Of a stretch of DNA of 64,000 nt, positions 16,894 to 26,365 are shown one piece after another. A program made the translations under genes and the position numbers. The notes below the pieces were generated by a model. That model had not been told where the DNA came from. It did no database searches and saw nothing but the letters and a program-made list of their open reading frames with translations. Every line of letters starts with the position of its first letter. The first letter of the stretch is position 1. Source of the stretch: Geobacter sp. (GTDB lineage Bacteria; Desulfobacterota; Desulfuromonadia; Geobacterales; Geobacteraceae). The stretch lies in assembly GCA_003574885.1 (NCBI GenBank), contig PJFC01000004.1, positions 248,001-312,000 of the forward strand, written 5' to 3'.

Positions 16894-17679
16894 ATGTCCA
16901 TGTCATTTCGAGATTTCAAGCTCTTCGACACCCATCTGCACATCATCGACAGCCGTTTTCCTCTGGTTCCAAACAACGGGTATCTGCCCGGCCAGTTTAC
17001 CTGTGAAGATTATCTCGACCGGATGAAAGGGTATGAGCTGGTCGGAGGAGCCGTCGTGTCCGGCTCGTTTCAGGTATTCGACCAGACCTACCTGGTGGAT
17101 GCCCTCAAAAGGCTCGGTCCCGGGTTCGTGGGGGTAACTCAGTTGCCGGCAACTGTTACGGATGATGAGCTGATCGGGTTGAACGGTGCGGGTGTCCGTG
17201 CTGTTCGATTCAATCTCAAACGAGGGGGGTCAGAGGATGTCCGCCACCTTGACAGGATGGCTCGGCGGGTTCACGAACTGGTGGGGTGGCATGCGGAACT
17301 GTACGTGGACTCCCGTGAGCTGGCCGGGCTGTACGATACCCTGGTGGCCCTCCCTGCCGTCAGCATCGATCATCTTGGCCTTTCCCGTGAAGGGTTCGGT
17401 ACGCTTCTCAGGCTTGTTGCACGCGGCGTCCGGGTGAAGGCGACCGGTTTCGGCCGGGTCGATTTCGAGGTGCGGGCTGCTCTCCAGGAGCTCTACACTG
17501 CCAATCCGGACGCACTGATGTTCGGTACGGACCTCCCTTCCACACGCGCCCCCCGCCCCTACGAAGATGGCGATTTTGAGCTCGTGATCGAGTCCCTGGG
17601 GGATGAAATGGCGCGCAAGGTTTTTCATGAAAATGCGCTGGCGTTCTATACGCCTTCCTCTCTCCTCAAACCTGCGTAA
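16894..17679 (+). CDS. Amidohydrolase-2-type TIM-barrel hydrolase
   Basis: A 261-residue metal-dependent hydrolase of the 2-pyrone-4,6-dicarboxylate lactonase/amidohydrolase-2 type. The first strand carries the THLHI metal motif at about residues 11-15. A histidine follows at SIDHLGLS (about 155), and the terminal aspartate is in MFGTDLPSTRAP (about 212). The barrel lacks an inserted lysine-bridge motif, so a mononuclear site is expected. It probably hydrolyses a lactone or amide; the substrate cannot be inferred. It is followed after 140 bases by a ParM-like gene in the same direction, with no terminator recognised between them. Confidence 0.8.
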   Translation: MSMSFRDFKLFDTHLHIIDSRFPLVPNNGYLPGQFTCEDYLDRMKGYELVGGAVVSGSFQVFDQTYLVDALKRLGPGFVGVTQLPATVTDDELIGLNGAGVRAVRFNLKRGGSEDVRHLDRMARRVHELVGWHAELYVDSRELAGLYDTLVALPAVSIDHLGLSREGFGTLLRLVARGVRVKATGFGRVDFEVRAALQELYTANPDALMFGTDLPSTRAPRPYEDGDFELVIESLGDEMARKVFHENALAFYTPSSLLKPA

Positions 17680-17819
17680 TGTATTCTCTATCCTGCGGAA
17701 ATAAGGCGGGAAATCATGTTGACATCGGTTGAAGCGGGGTGGTATTCTTCCCGCCGGTGCAGTGCGGAACCTGTCTTGGTACCCTGCCGTCTATTTTGAT
17801 CAGCCAGAAGGAGTCAGAC

Positions 17820-18863
17820 ATGGAGATTGTTGCAATCGATATCGGGTTCGGATTCACCAAGGCGACAAACGGGACACGCACCATCGTCTTTAAATCGATC
17901 CTCGGTGAAGCGACCGATATCCAGTTCAAGGGTGGTATCCTTGGAGAGACTTCCCCCGATGAGAACATCCAGATAGAGGTGGATGGTCGCTCCTATTTCG
18001 TCGGCGAGATGGCCGAACGGCAGAGCAACGTTCGCTCCTTTACCCTGGACCAGGCACAGTTCTTCAGCTCTTTTGCCAAACAGCTGGCCCTGGCGGCGGC
18101 ATCGCGCCTGGTCGGCACCTTCATGCCCATTGGCCTTGTGACCGGTCTCCCTATCGGTTATTTCAAAGAATACAAGGACGAACTGGCGAAGCTCCTCAAG
18201 GGGGACCACAAGGTGGTCCTGATCAACAACGATGGCAAGCGGGAAGAAAAGGTCATCAAGATCAACGAAGTGAGAGTGATCCCCCAGCCCTTCGGCTCGC
18301 TCTTCAACCTGATGCTTAATGACGTGGGGGAACTGGGGGAAAAGCGCTATGTGCGGGAAAAGGTCGGCATCATCGACATCGGTTTCAAGACTGCTGATTT
18401 CACCGTAGCCGACAAAATGCGCTATTCGGAGCGGGGGAGCAGGACCACCGATACGGGCATCTCCCGTGCCTTCGGCATGATCGCCGGCAAGCTGCGGGAG
18501 AAGACGAGCGTCAATGTTGAACTCTATCGCCTCTATGAAGCTGTGGAACGGGGAAACATCAAGATCCGCGGCAAGGAGTTCGATCTCAAGGGGCCAACCG
18601 AGCAGATCTATGGCCAGTTGGCTACGGCCATTGCCAATGAAGTGGACCGGCTCTGGACCGACGACTGGGACATCGAGACCATCGTGCTGACCGGCGGTGG
18701 CGGCGCGGCGCTCTCCAAGTATCTTCAGCCGCTCCTTAATGGCCAGGTCATCGTTGCCGACGGTACCAAGGATGCCCGCCTCTGCAACGTTCAGGGGTAC
18801 TGGAAGTTCGGGAAGCATATCTGGGCGAGGGGCATCATTACGCCTCCTCCACCATCCGCCTAG
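17820..18863 (+). CDS. ParM/StbA-like actin ATPase
   Basis: A 347-residue protein of the actin/Hsp70 superfamily, ParM/Ta0583-like. Phosphate loop 1 is AIDIGFGFTKA at about 5-15, phosphate loop 2 IIDIGFKTADF at about 181-191, and the adenosine motif VLTGGGGAA at about 286-294. The start at 17820 is set by AGAAGGAG just upstream; longer in-frame starts cross that site. ParM proteins polymerise to move plasmids or other cargo, but no ParR-like partner or parC repeats are visible. A chromosomal role in positioning or cytoskeleton is possible, and this could equally be domesticated plasmid DNA. Confidence 0.85.
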   Translation: MEIVAIDIGFGFTKATNGTRTIVFKSILGEATDIQFKGGILGETSPDENIQIEVDGRSYFVGEMAERQSNVRSFTLDQAQFFSSFAKQLALAAASRLVGTFMPIGLVTGLPIGYFKEYKDELAKLLKGDHKVVLINNDGKREEKVIKINEVRVIPQPFGSLFNLMLNDVGELGEKRYVREKVGIIDIGFKTADFTVADKMRYSERGSRTTDTGISRAFGMIAGKLREKTSVNVELYRLYEAVERGNIKIRGKEFDLKGPTEQIYGQLATAIANEVDRLWTDDWDIETIVLTGGGGAALSKYLQPLLNGQVIVADGTKDARLCNVQGYWKFGKHIWARGIITPPPPSA

Positions 18864-18892
18864 ATTTCACCATCCCTAGAGAACAACCTATT

Positions 18893-18925
18893 CAATGGCC
18901 TGCGAAAGCGGGCCATTGTCGTTTT
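18893..18925 (+). terminator. Rho-independent terminator after the ParM-like gene
   Basis: CAATGGCCTGC and GCGGGCCATTG flank GAAA, followed by a T-rich tail. Confidence 0.85.
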
Positions 18926-18953
18926 CACGCCCTTACATCTTTTCCCCACGCCA

Positions 18954-19196
18954 CTATTCCCAGACAAGAGAGCGCTCGTCGTCATATCCCTGTACTATAT
19001 CAGTCACGAGTTCCAGGGGGGGGGATGTGGCCAGGTCCGTGGCCAGTCGACCGGTCAGGATCATGCCGAGCAGAAACGGCATGGCACGGTAGCAGAGATA
19101 GAGGTTACAGGCGGGACAGTAAGGGGACTCGTGGTCTGAGAGCGGTTCGCCACAGTAATGGCAATGGAGGTAATAGAGTCGGGACATGGTGTCCAC
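18954..19196 (-). CDS. Small zinc-ribbon-like protein
   Basis: An 80-residue protein with two cysteine knuckles near the N-terminus (CHYCG and CPACNLYLC), spaced as in a short zinc ribbon. A hydrophobic stretch (AMPFLLGMILTG) and an acidic C-terminus follow. A GGAGG lies about eight bases before the GTG at 19196, favouring that start over ATG 19187. It is transcribed opposite to both neighbours as a single gene. Function is unknown; it might be a metal-binding adaptor. The cysteines make it likely to be a real gene. Confidence 0.6.
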   Translation of the reverse strand: MDTMSRLYYLHCHYCGEPLSDHESPYCPACNLYLCYRAMPFLLGMILTGRLATDLATSPPLELVTDIVQGYDDERSLVWE

Positions 19197-19485
19197 CCTT
19201 TCTCCCTCCGTCGGTGCATGGCATGACAGCAGAACCGGCTAGTGGTGTGCTTACTGCTTTTACTATACTCTTTTCCTGTCAGGAAATGTGGATGTTATTT
19301 TTAGATACACGAATTTCCCTGCCTGTCGGAGTCCCACACTGAGCATTCTTTGACATTTCCAGGGAATGGTATTATAACTTAAAAATATTGTGGAAATGTC
19401 TGTCGGTCCCTCTGGTATATTCCTGGGAGACCGGCATACTTCAGAATAGCACTGGTAGCGCATCCCCTGATTTCACGGTGGTCGA

Positions 19486-21531
19486 GTGTTCAAGCGTTTC
19501 ATGAAAAGTGTCGCGAGTATTTGGTTCTGGCAGAGTCCGGTGCAGCGTTTCGCACTCCTCATGCTTCTTCTGCTCCTGTGCGCCAACATCGTTCTTTCTG
19601 ACTGGTTTTTGTCACGGACTCGGGAGACTTCCGTCGATGGGATCGTCCAGAAGGCCTATGTCGTTTCCCGCATGATCAGTGATGCCGCTACCCGTTCCCT
19701 TGCCAGTGGCGAGATGTCCAGTCTTGACAGTGCCACCGACGAAGCACTCAAGGACCGGGACCTTATTACCATCACCGTCCGTGACAAGAAGGGGAAGCTT
19801 ATCCTGGAAAAGGCCAAGGATAAACCACCAGCGCGATTTAACACGTTTCAGACTCCGGTTCGTCGTGACGGTCGCGACATAGGGATGGTGATAACCCACT
19901 TTTCCCTGCCGGGAGAAGACGAACTATTGACCTCCCGTCTGCGTCATGCGACTACAGTCCAGTGGGGGCTGTTTGCCTTTATTGCCGCGGTTCTCCTTTT
20001 TGTCTGGCTGTGGGAAATCCGAAGCCGTGGAGTGGTATCAGCAAGAGAAGCAGGGATTCCCCTCCCTGGCGCAGCAGACGTCGAAGTGAAGGCTGCCCGT
20101 TTGCCCGTGATCAAGCTTCCTCTCCTTACGAGATATTCTGCCGTTCTGGCCTGTGCCGATGCCAAGCCCGCAGATGCAGTTCCTTTACATTATCCTGGCC
20201 CTCAGGAACCTGCTCCCTCCCCCGGAGACAATTGCCCGAATGTTACTCCTTCTCTTGCACGTGATCTGTGCGATGTCAGCCATGCCCTGCAGGAAGTCCT
20301 GTCAGTCCTGTCCGCCGATGAAGGCATGCGACGGCAGGGGACGGAGCACGCCCGACTTTTCAGTGAACGGGTTGGCCGGTTGCAGCGACAGGCGGCGGAT
20401 GTGTCGGGCCGAGCTGACAAACTGATTGCAACAGCTGGTGGAATCGTGGAATCGGTAACGGGGCAGTGCGAAACAGTTGCGGCGTCGGGGGATATTCGAT
20501 CCGACGAAGCACAATCCTTGGCGCAGAGGGTTTCAGACTCCCGTTCCTCAGTCCTGAAGGCCCTTGATATCGTTCAACGTGTCGGCACGGAGATGGACCA
20601 GCTGGCTGTCTCCGAAGCTGTTCCCCGCGGATTACATGATTCTTTGACGGCCGCGATTGGCATGGCGGAGGAGTGTTCCGCTGTGATGCGTGAACGTGTC
20701 CTTCCTGCCCTTACCGCGGCGAGGGAAGACGAAAATGCGGTTGCGTCGCGGGTTGCGTCCCTTGTACTGCTTCTCGAGGATTTGGACGGCCATGCCCATG
20801 CTATCGCCCGGGGCAGCGAGGTGATGAACGACCTGGCCACTATGGCACGGTCCCTTGGATCTGCTGGCGGCCATGCCCCTGCCGGAAGGGAATACAATCT
20901 CCTCGCTGAAAGGATGCAAGAGTTTGCGGGGAGTATGGCGGGGGATATTCATGCCCTCCGTGCACTGGCCGGCAAGGCTGTTGCCGTGGGTGGCAGTGTG
21001 GATGAAGCGGCCGGGATGGCGCGGTCGATGGTCGGATGGGCCGGTACTGCCGTCGAGGATTCTGCTGCCGCATCCATCATGGAGGGAGAGCTGCTTCGCC
21101 GCTCCCTCTCCCTGTCGGCTGAGGGGGACGCCTGTAACGACCGTATCATCAGGGGGATTGCCGGCCTGGCAGAGGGCCTCCGGGAGGCGCAATGTCCTCT
21201 TGACGACCATCTGAAGCTGGTTGTGGAACTTGTTGGCCATATATCGGTACTGACGGGCGCAGTGGAACAGCAGCAGCTTCAAACCCGGGAATACACGGAG
21301 TCGCTGGCCGTTGCCGGAGGTACCCTCCGACTGGCCGGCACGTTCCTGGCGGAACTGGTTGCCGAAGCTGCACAGCTCGCAGAAATATCGCGGGAAGCGG
21401 CGTATCTTGCCGGTGGAACGCAACGTGGGGAGGAGGGCAATCTGGAGGAACTCGTCCGCCAGGCCCATGAACATGTCACCCACCTTCTCGTCAATTCAGG
21501 CGAACCGGAAAAGAATGTTCCGAAAAGTTAA
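19486..21531 (+). CDS. Membrane-bound chemoreceptor-like coiled-coil protein without a signalling tip
   Basis: A 681-residue protein. Membrane segment 1 (about 20-40) and segment 2 (about 165-185) bracket a periplasmic domain of about 120 residues, a small sCache-sized sensor. The cytoplasmic part starts with a proline-rich linker (220-255), then 400 residues of Ala/Val/Ser-rich heptads typical of methyl-accepting proteins. However, I see no HAMP motif and no conserved hairpin tip for CheA/CheW contact, and the order of charged residues is irregular. It may be a degenerate chemoreceptor or a relative repurposed as a membrane tether. The GTG start at 19486 is one option; ATG 19501 is another. 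The last codons run into a heptamer AAAAGTT repeat (21523-21543). Confidence 0.65.
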   Translation: MFKRFMKSVASIWFWQSPVQRFALLMLLLLLCANIVLSDWFLSRTRETSVDGIVQKAYVVSRMISDAATRSLASGEMSSLDSATDEALKDRDLITITVRDKKGKLILEKAKDKPPARFNTFQTPVRRDGRDIGMVITHFSLPGEDELLTSRLRHATTVQWGLFAFIAAVLLFVWLWEIRSRGVVSAREAGIPLPGAADVEVKAARLPVIKLPLLTRYSAVLACADAKPADAVPLHYPGPQEPAPSPGDNCPNVTPSLARDLCDVSHALQEVLSVLSADEGMRRQGTEHARLFSERVGRLQRQAADVSGRADKLIATAGGIVESVTGQCETVAASGDIRSDEAQSLAQRVSDSRSSVLKALDIVQRVGTEMDQLAVSEAVPRGLHDSLTAAIGMAEECSAVMRERVLPALTAAREDENAVASRVASLVLLLEDLDGHAHAIARGSEVMNDLATMARSLGSAGGHAPAGREYNLLAERMQEFAGSMAGDIHALRALAGKAVAVGGSVDEAAGMARSMVGWAGTAVEDSAAASIMEGELLRRSLSLSAEGDACNDRIIRGIAGLAEGLREAQCPLDDHLKLVVELVGHISVLTGAVEQQQLQTREYTESLAVAGGTLRLAGTFLAELVAEAAQLAEISREAAYLAGGTQRGEEGNLEELVRQAHEHVTHLLVNSGEPEKNVPKS

Positions 21532-21543
21532 AAGTTAAAAGCC
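21523..21543. repeat. AAAAGTT heptamer repeat across a gene end
   Basis: AAAAGTT, AAAAGTT, AAAAGCC. The stop codon TAA of the chemoreceptor-like gene is inside the repeat. Confidence 0.6.
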
Positions 21544-21559
21544 TGTCAGGGGAGAAATG

Positions 21560-21592
21560 AAAAAGGGTCTGCAAAAGCAGGCCCTTTTTTTA
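21560..21592. terminator. Rho-independent terminator, bidirectional
   Basis: AAAAAGGG-CTGC and GCAG-CCCTTTTTTT flank AAAA, between two convergent genes. Confidence 0.9.
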
Positions 21593-21611
21593 TGCATGAA
21601 AAAGGTCGTTC

Positions 21612-22409
21612 TTACCTCAGGTGGTTGAGAGCCTCTTCGACATTGGTGACAAGATTCAGGAGGCGCGGGCCTATGTCGTCTACCAGCATGTTTTTGCGGA
21701 GCTGGAATGAGGCGCCGACGCAACTGAAGACGAGGATGCGGGAGCCATCGGCCGGAATAAGGGGGGTTGCGACGGCATGGACGTCCTTTTTCCAGTCGCC
21801 GAGGGAGAGGCAGAAACCGTACTGTTCGTAGTCCTTGACTGCCTGCTCTAACCCCGCACTGATGCGGGGCCATTCTGCCTCGCTACTGATTCTGATCTGC
21901 TCCAGGAGACTCCTCCTGTCCGGTTCCGGGAGGGCGCACAGGAACGCACGTCCCATGGAGGTGGCGGCGATGGGTATCTGTGAGCCGGCGCCGAGGTTCA
22001 GCGTTACCATGGAACTGCTCCGGCATGATTCGACGTAGAGCATGTTGAGCCGCTCCTGGACACCGACTGCAACCGATGCCTGGGCGTACTCGGCCAATTT
22101 CTCCATGTAGGGGCGGGCGACACGGCGGACATCAAGATTGGCGAGAAAAGAGTAGCCAAGGGCAAGTACGGCCGAGTCCAGGTGGTATTTGCTGAACTTT
22201 TCCGAATAACCCAGATAGCCGAGTCTGGTCAGGGTGTGGGTGAGGCGGGAAATCGTCGGCTTGGGCAGTCCTGTGCGCGCTGCGAGTTCCTGGTTTCCCA
22301 GGTACCGGTCATCCGGCCTGAAGCAGCGCAGCACATCAAGTCCCCGTTCCAGGGACCGGATCGACTGGCGATCGGGTTCTTCAGCGGGGCAATTCGTGTC
22401 TTTCCCCAT
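21612..22409 (-). CDS. IclR-family transcriptional regulator
   Basis: A 265-residue regulator. The N-terminal winged helix-turn-helix (about 15-80) has the recognition pattern AARTGLPKPTISRLTHTL. The C-terminal IclR effector domain (about 95-260) has PYMEKLAEYAQASVAVGV and the typical AATSMGRAFLCAL signature, as in PcaU/PobR-like aromatic or carboxylate sensors. AGGGGGAGG lies upstream of the ATG. The gene is divergent from the YdbH-like gene with a 308-base gap, and no catabolic operon is beside it, so its target is not obvious. The direct repeats at 22503 and 22643 in the gap are candidates for an operator. Confidence 0.92.
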   Translation of the reverse strand: MGKDTNCPAEEPDRQSIRSLERGLDVLRCFRPDDRYLGNQELAARTGLPKPTISRLTHTLTRLGYLGYSEKFSKYHLDSAVLALGYSFLANLDVRRVARPYMEKLAEYAQASVAVGVQERLNMLYVESCRSSSMVTLNLGAGSQIPIAATSMGRAFLCALPEPDRRSLLEQIRISSEAEWPRISAGLEQAVKDYEQYGFCLSLGDWKKDVHAVATPLIPADGSRILVFSCVGASFQLRKNMLVDDIGPRLLNLVTNVEEALNHLR

Positions 22410-22502
22410 AATCCCTCCCCCTTTGCTTCAGAATGCGAAATAAGATAAAGATGAGGCCCTTGCAAAATCTTTGTCATCCCCGAATGCATGTATCGGAGGT
22501 AT

Positions 22503-22660
22503 GGTTTTCCCCTTTATCCAAACCAGATTCCGCCCAGAAACAGTGCGGGGATGCCATGTGGGGGACTTCTGCAAGAGAATCAGATTTACATAGCTTAAAT
22601 GTGAAGTCAAATGCTATTTTGCAGAGTGAAACTGCCAGGTTGGGTTTTCCCCTTTAGCCA
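22503..22660. repeat. Direct repeat pair in the IclR / YdbH-like divergent region
   Basis: GGTTTTCCCCTTTATCCA at 22503-22520 and GGTTTTCCCCTTTAGCCA at 22643-22660 differ by one base and lie exactly 140 bases apart. They may be operator sites or a duplicated promoter segment. Nothing else is recognised in the gap 22410-22717. Confidence 0.5.
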
Positions 22661-22717
22661 TACTGTCTTGTCAAACGACATATTCCCGGTTAAAGTCTCC
22701 TTGCGGGGGGAGGCTCG

Positions 22718-25700
22718 ATGGGGACGGGTAGTGAGACCAGGAATAACAGAGGAACGGTGGTCCGGAAGGCCCTTGTTGGTGGCCTGCTCTCCGGTGTGAT
22801 CCTCTGTGGCGTGGCAACTGTCTCCCTGAAGATCTACCTGGCCACCCCTGATGCCGCAAGTCGACTTTCCCGCCTGGCGACCTCCCGCCTGCATCAGTCC
22901 GTAAGAGTTGCTGGTCTTCGCCTGGCGGGGGGCACTCTCTATATCAGCGGTTTGGCCGTTGCCAATCCGGAAGGGTTTGCCGGCAACCTGGCCGTCGTCG
23001 GTTCCCTGGCCTTTGCTCCCCGGTGGACGGACTTCCTGCGGGGGGAGATAAACTTTCGCCGTATTGCCCTGACAGATGTCAGTCTCGACCTCCGCACCAA
23101 CAGTGCCGGTATCTGGAATTTCTCGGCGCTCCGGCAGCGTTTCACGGGAGCGAAGTCATCCGGCAAAGGGATGACGATCGGAACCTTCACTGTCAAGGAT
23201 GGCGCGATCCTGGTGAACGGTCGGGGAATGGAGGGGATTTCTCTACGCCTCTCCGACATGTCGACACGCGGGGGAGGGGATGCCCCGGTTTCCCTGGATT
23301 TTGCGGACCAGGCGGGAAACAGCTACCGGGTCGCGGGGAAAGTACGTGCAGGTAGCGATCCCGCTTTTGACCTGGCGTTGACCGCACCGTACCTTTCCCT
23401 GGCACCGTTTGCCGGAAAGGTACAGGGGGGGGACCTCCTCCGGGGAGGGCGTGGCAGCCTTCACGTGACGGCAGTTCTCCGGGAGGGGGCGCTTCGGGCA
23501 ACAGGGCGCGCCGGTTTTGACTCTTTGAGTCTGATCATCGGCAAAGAGAGCTTCCCCTTGAAGGGAAGCCTTGATTTCAGTGCAGGATACGACATCAAAC
23601 GGGACGAGGGAAGGCTGGAGAAACTTGTTATTAACGTCAATGATCTGCTCAACGTCCGCGCCACCGGGACGGCAGGCGATCTCAGGGGGGCAAGACGGTT
23701 CGCTCTCGACCTGGGGCTTGAGGAGCTAGATCTTGAACGATTGAGACCTTTCGTTCCTTTGCTTGCCAAAAAGGGGATAACACTTGGAGGGAAGCTCGCC
23801 ATCCCGGGGATCCGTCTTGCCGGCGATCGGGTCCGTGGCGTGACAACCGCTGCGGGAACCATGTTCCTGCGTGACGGCAAAGTAGCTCAGGGCGAACTGC
23901 TCCTGACGAAGGGGTTGACAGGGACCGTTATCCTTGCCGGGGAGGGGGAAAGCTTTCTCGTCAAGGGGCGTCTGTCTCAGCCCGATGCCGGCGGTACGGC
24001 ACTGCTGGAGACTCTCGACGCTCCCTTCTCGGTCACCCTTTCCCTACGGCTCAAGCCCCTCCTTGCCGAGATACCCTCGCTTTCGGCGCGGATCATGGGG
24101 CTCCCGCTCACGGGGCGGGCCGCATTTGCCCCGGCTGCCTCCGCGCCTCTTACCGTTGACCTCCAACTTCCCCCGACCAAGATATCATCCGTCAAGCCGC
24201 TTCTGGACCGGCTTGGCCTGGAGAGCGCCGCCGGTACCGCTTCGCTTTCCGTGACGGCGGCTGGGCGCGGACTCCGGGATTTCAGCGGCAAGGCCCAGGC
24301 CCGGCTGAACTCGCTCAAGGGGAGTCGCGGCAAAACAGCCTTCGCGGTCGGTAGCGGTACCGCCGATACTCTCTTTGAGCGGAGATCAGGGCGCTTCACC
24401 CTGTCCGGCACGACCCGGCTCGCGGGAGTGGAGGCGGGGGGGGAGAAAGGCGAGGGGAGTTTCGGCTTCCGGTTTGCCGACAACGTGGTTGCCGTGGAAC
24501 AGGGGACGTTCCGGTGGGATGGGGCCACTGTTGCCGTGGAGCGGATAACTACCCGGCTCCCGGTCGGAGAGCCCGGACTGTCTGCCGGCCGTCGCCCCCT
24601 CGCGGTAGAATTGACCGGCGCTGTGGTCAGCCGGGGGGAGATCGCGGTGACCGGCATAGCCGGCTCTCTGCGCGGTCTGTATGCTGCCGATTCCCGGGGC
24701 AAGTGGCTTGACGGAACCGCCGCCGTCGCGGCCGACAAGGTCTTTTTTCGCGGCAAGGAGGTGGCATCCCCCACCGTCCGCCTTTTGATGGAACGTTCGG
24801 GATGGCGGGGGGACCTGGGAGGCACCCTGCTGGGAGGGAGACTGAACGGCAGCGTTACCTTCAACCCCTTTGCACCGAAGGATGGATACCGCTTCCAGGC
24901 GGGGGTGGAGGGGGGCAAACTGGCCAAAGTGGTGACACTTCTCCCCGCGCGGGAAGATATCACCCTGGCGGGAGGGGAGTTGTCCGCATCCGGTAACGGC
25001 ACCTATTCGGCCCGCGGGGGACTTGACTGCCGGTTCGAGGCGATGGGGAAAGGGATATCCCTGACCGGCCGGGGAGGGAAAAGCCTGCTGGCCGGCGGAG
25101 GGGTCCATCTGGCGGGAGGGGTGAAGGGGCGTAACCTGACCCTGAACGACGGGGTCATTACCGCCGGCGAAGGGATAATTCTCAATGTGAAGGGGGAGCT
25201 GGCGAATTTCCCGTCTCCCGAGCGGGAGGGGAGTTTCACCTATGCACTGGCCAGAGCCCCCCTGAACAGTCTCATCGATCCGTTCGTCAATATCCTCCCC
25301 CGGCCCCTCCAGGAAGCGACGGTCGATGGGGATGTGGCTGCGGAGGGGAAGATTCAGTTCCATTCCGGTAAAAAACTCGTGGACGGGATGCTGCTCCTGA
25401 ATGGTGTTCGTCTGGAGATGGCAACCCAGAAATTTACCGTGGCTGATATCAACGGCAGATTCCCGTTCTCCGTTGATTTCTCCAGGGGGGCACTTAGCCG
25501 GCCCCGTGATTCCATCAGCTTCAGCCGGGAGAATTATACTCTCCTTCTCGGAAGGCTCGGGGAGGACAACGGCAAGCCGGACGTAACCATCGGCTCGATT
25601 CAATTCGGCCCCCTTGCAGTGGGAACAACCACTCTGGTGATAAGGGCGGCGAACGGTATTACTGACATTGTTTCTTTCCGGTCGTCACTCTATGAGGGGC

Positions 25701-26254
25701 AGTTGTTCGGCAGGGGGTTCCTTGCGATGAAGGGAAATGCAGTTTATGGCGTTGACCTCCTGCTCAATGGGTTGAGCCTGCGGGAGTTCTGCGACGCCAT
25801 CCCCAAGATCAAGGGTTACATTCTCGGGAGGGTGGACGGTATCTTCAGCCTGTATGGTGAAGGAAAGGGTATAGGAGGGCTTGCCGGTTTCGTTGATCTC
25901 TGGGCGCGGGAAGGGAAGGGGGAGAAGATGCTCGTGAGCAAAGAGTTTCTCCAGAAGCTGGCCGGAAAGAAGTTGCGGGGATTTTTCTTCAGCAACGACC
26001 GCCCCTATGACCAGGCGGAGATCAGTGCCACCCTGGATGGCGGTTACCTGACGTTTGAAACTCTCGACGTCTATCACACCAACTTCCTCGGCATCCGCGA
26101 TCTGTCCGTATCGGTTGCCCCGGTCCAGAACCGCATAGCCATCGACCACCTGTTCGAGGCGGTGAAGCAGGCGGCGGCCCGTGGCAAGGCGGCAACAGGA
26201 GAACAGCCTCCCGCGGAGTCTCCGGTCAGCCCTGAATTCAAATGGGAGGAATGA
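22718..26254 (+). CDS. AsmA/YdbH-type large periplasmic lipid-transport-like protein
   Basis: A 1178-residue protein anchored by one N-terminal membrane segment (about 17-37) and otherwise periplasmic. It has an AsmA-type N-terminus (ASRLSRLATSRLHQSVRVAGLRL) and long runs of beta-strand repeats rich in Gly/Leu. Its C-terminal region resembles YdbH (DUF3971-like; FDPF-type ending, GRVDGIFSLYGEGKGIGGL). AsmA-like proteins form a grooved bridge that shuttles phospholipids between inner and outer membranes. The next gene encodes a lipoprotein with a YdbL-type domain, matching the E. coli ydbH-ynbE-ydbL order and supporting the assignment. The start is set by GGGGGGAGG before ATG 22718. Confidence 0.8.
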   Translation: MGTGSETRNNRGTVVRKALVGGLLSGVILCGVATVSLKIYLATPDAASRLSRLATSRLHQSVRVAGLRLAGGTLYISGLAVANPEGFAGNLAVVGSLAFAPRWTDFLRGEINFRRIALTDVSLDLRTNSAGIWNFSALRQRFTGAKSSGKGMTIGTFTVKDGAILVNGRGMEGISLRLSDMSTRGGGDAPVSLDFADQAGNSYRVAGKVRAGSDPAFDLALTAPYLSLAPFAGKVQGGDLLRGGRGSLHVTAVLREGALRATGRAGFDSLSLIIGKESFPLKGSLDFSAGYDIKRDEGRLEKLVINVNDLLNVRATGTAGDLRGARRFALDLGLEELDLERLRPFVPLLAKKGITLGGKLAIPGIRLAGDRVRGVTTAAGTMFLRDGKVAQGELLLTKGLTGTVILAGEGESFLVKGRLSQPDAGGTALLETLDAPFSVTLSLRLKPLLAEIPSLSARIMGLPLTGRAAFAPAASAPLTVDLQLPPTKISSVKPLLDRLGLESAAGTASLSVTAAGRGLRDFSGKAQARLNSLKGSRGKTAFAVGSGTADTLFERRSGRFTLSGTTRLAGVEAGGEKGEGSFGFRFADNVVAVEQGTFRWDGATVAVERITTRLPVGEPGLSAGRRPLAVELTGAVVSRGEIAVTGIAGSLRGLYAADSRGKWLDGTAAVAADKVFFRGKEVASPTVRLLMERSGWRGDLGGTLLGGRLNGSVTFNPFAPKDGYRFQAGVEGGKLAKVVTLLPAREDITLAGGELSASGNGTYSARGGLDCRFEAMGKGISLTGRGGKSLLAGGGVHLAGGVKGRNLTLNDGVITAGEGIILNVKGELANFPSPEREGSFTYALARAPLNSLIDPFVNILPRPLQEATVDGDVAAEGKIQFHSGKKLVDGMLLLNGVRLEMATQKFTVADINGRFPFSVDFSRGALSRPRDSISFSRENYTLLLGRLGEDNGKPDVTIGSIQFGPLAVGTTTLVIRAANGITDIVSFRSSLYEGQLFGRGFLAMKGNAVYGVDLLLNGLSLREFCDAIPKIKGYILGRVDGIFSLYGEGKGIGGLAGFVDLWAREGKGEKMLVSKEFLQKLAGKKLRGFFFSNDRPYDQAEISATLDGGYLTFETLDVYHTNFLGIRDLSVSVAPVQNRIAIDHLFEAVKQAAARGKAATGEQPPAESPVSPEFKWEE

Positions 26255-26365
26255 TGCCGGTGAGGGTACGTGGTTCTCATGTCAAGCTAATATGGTATAG
26301 TTTAACCGTTTGAGAGTTATGGGTGAAACAGGAAGATGTGTATATTAACCGTTCCGGAGGTGGGT

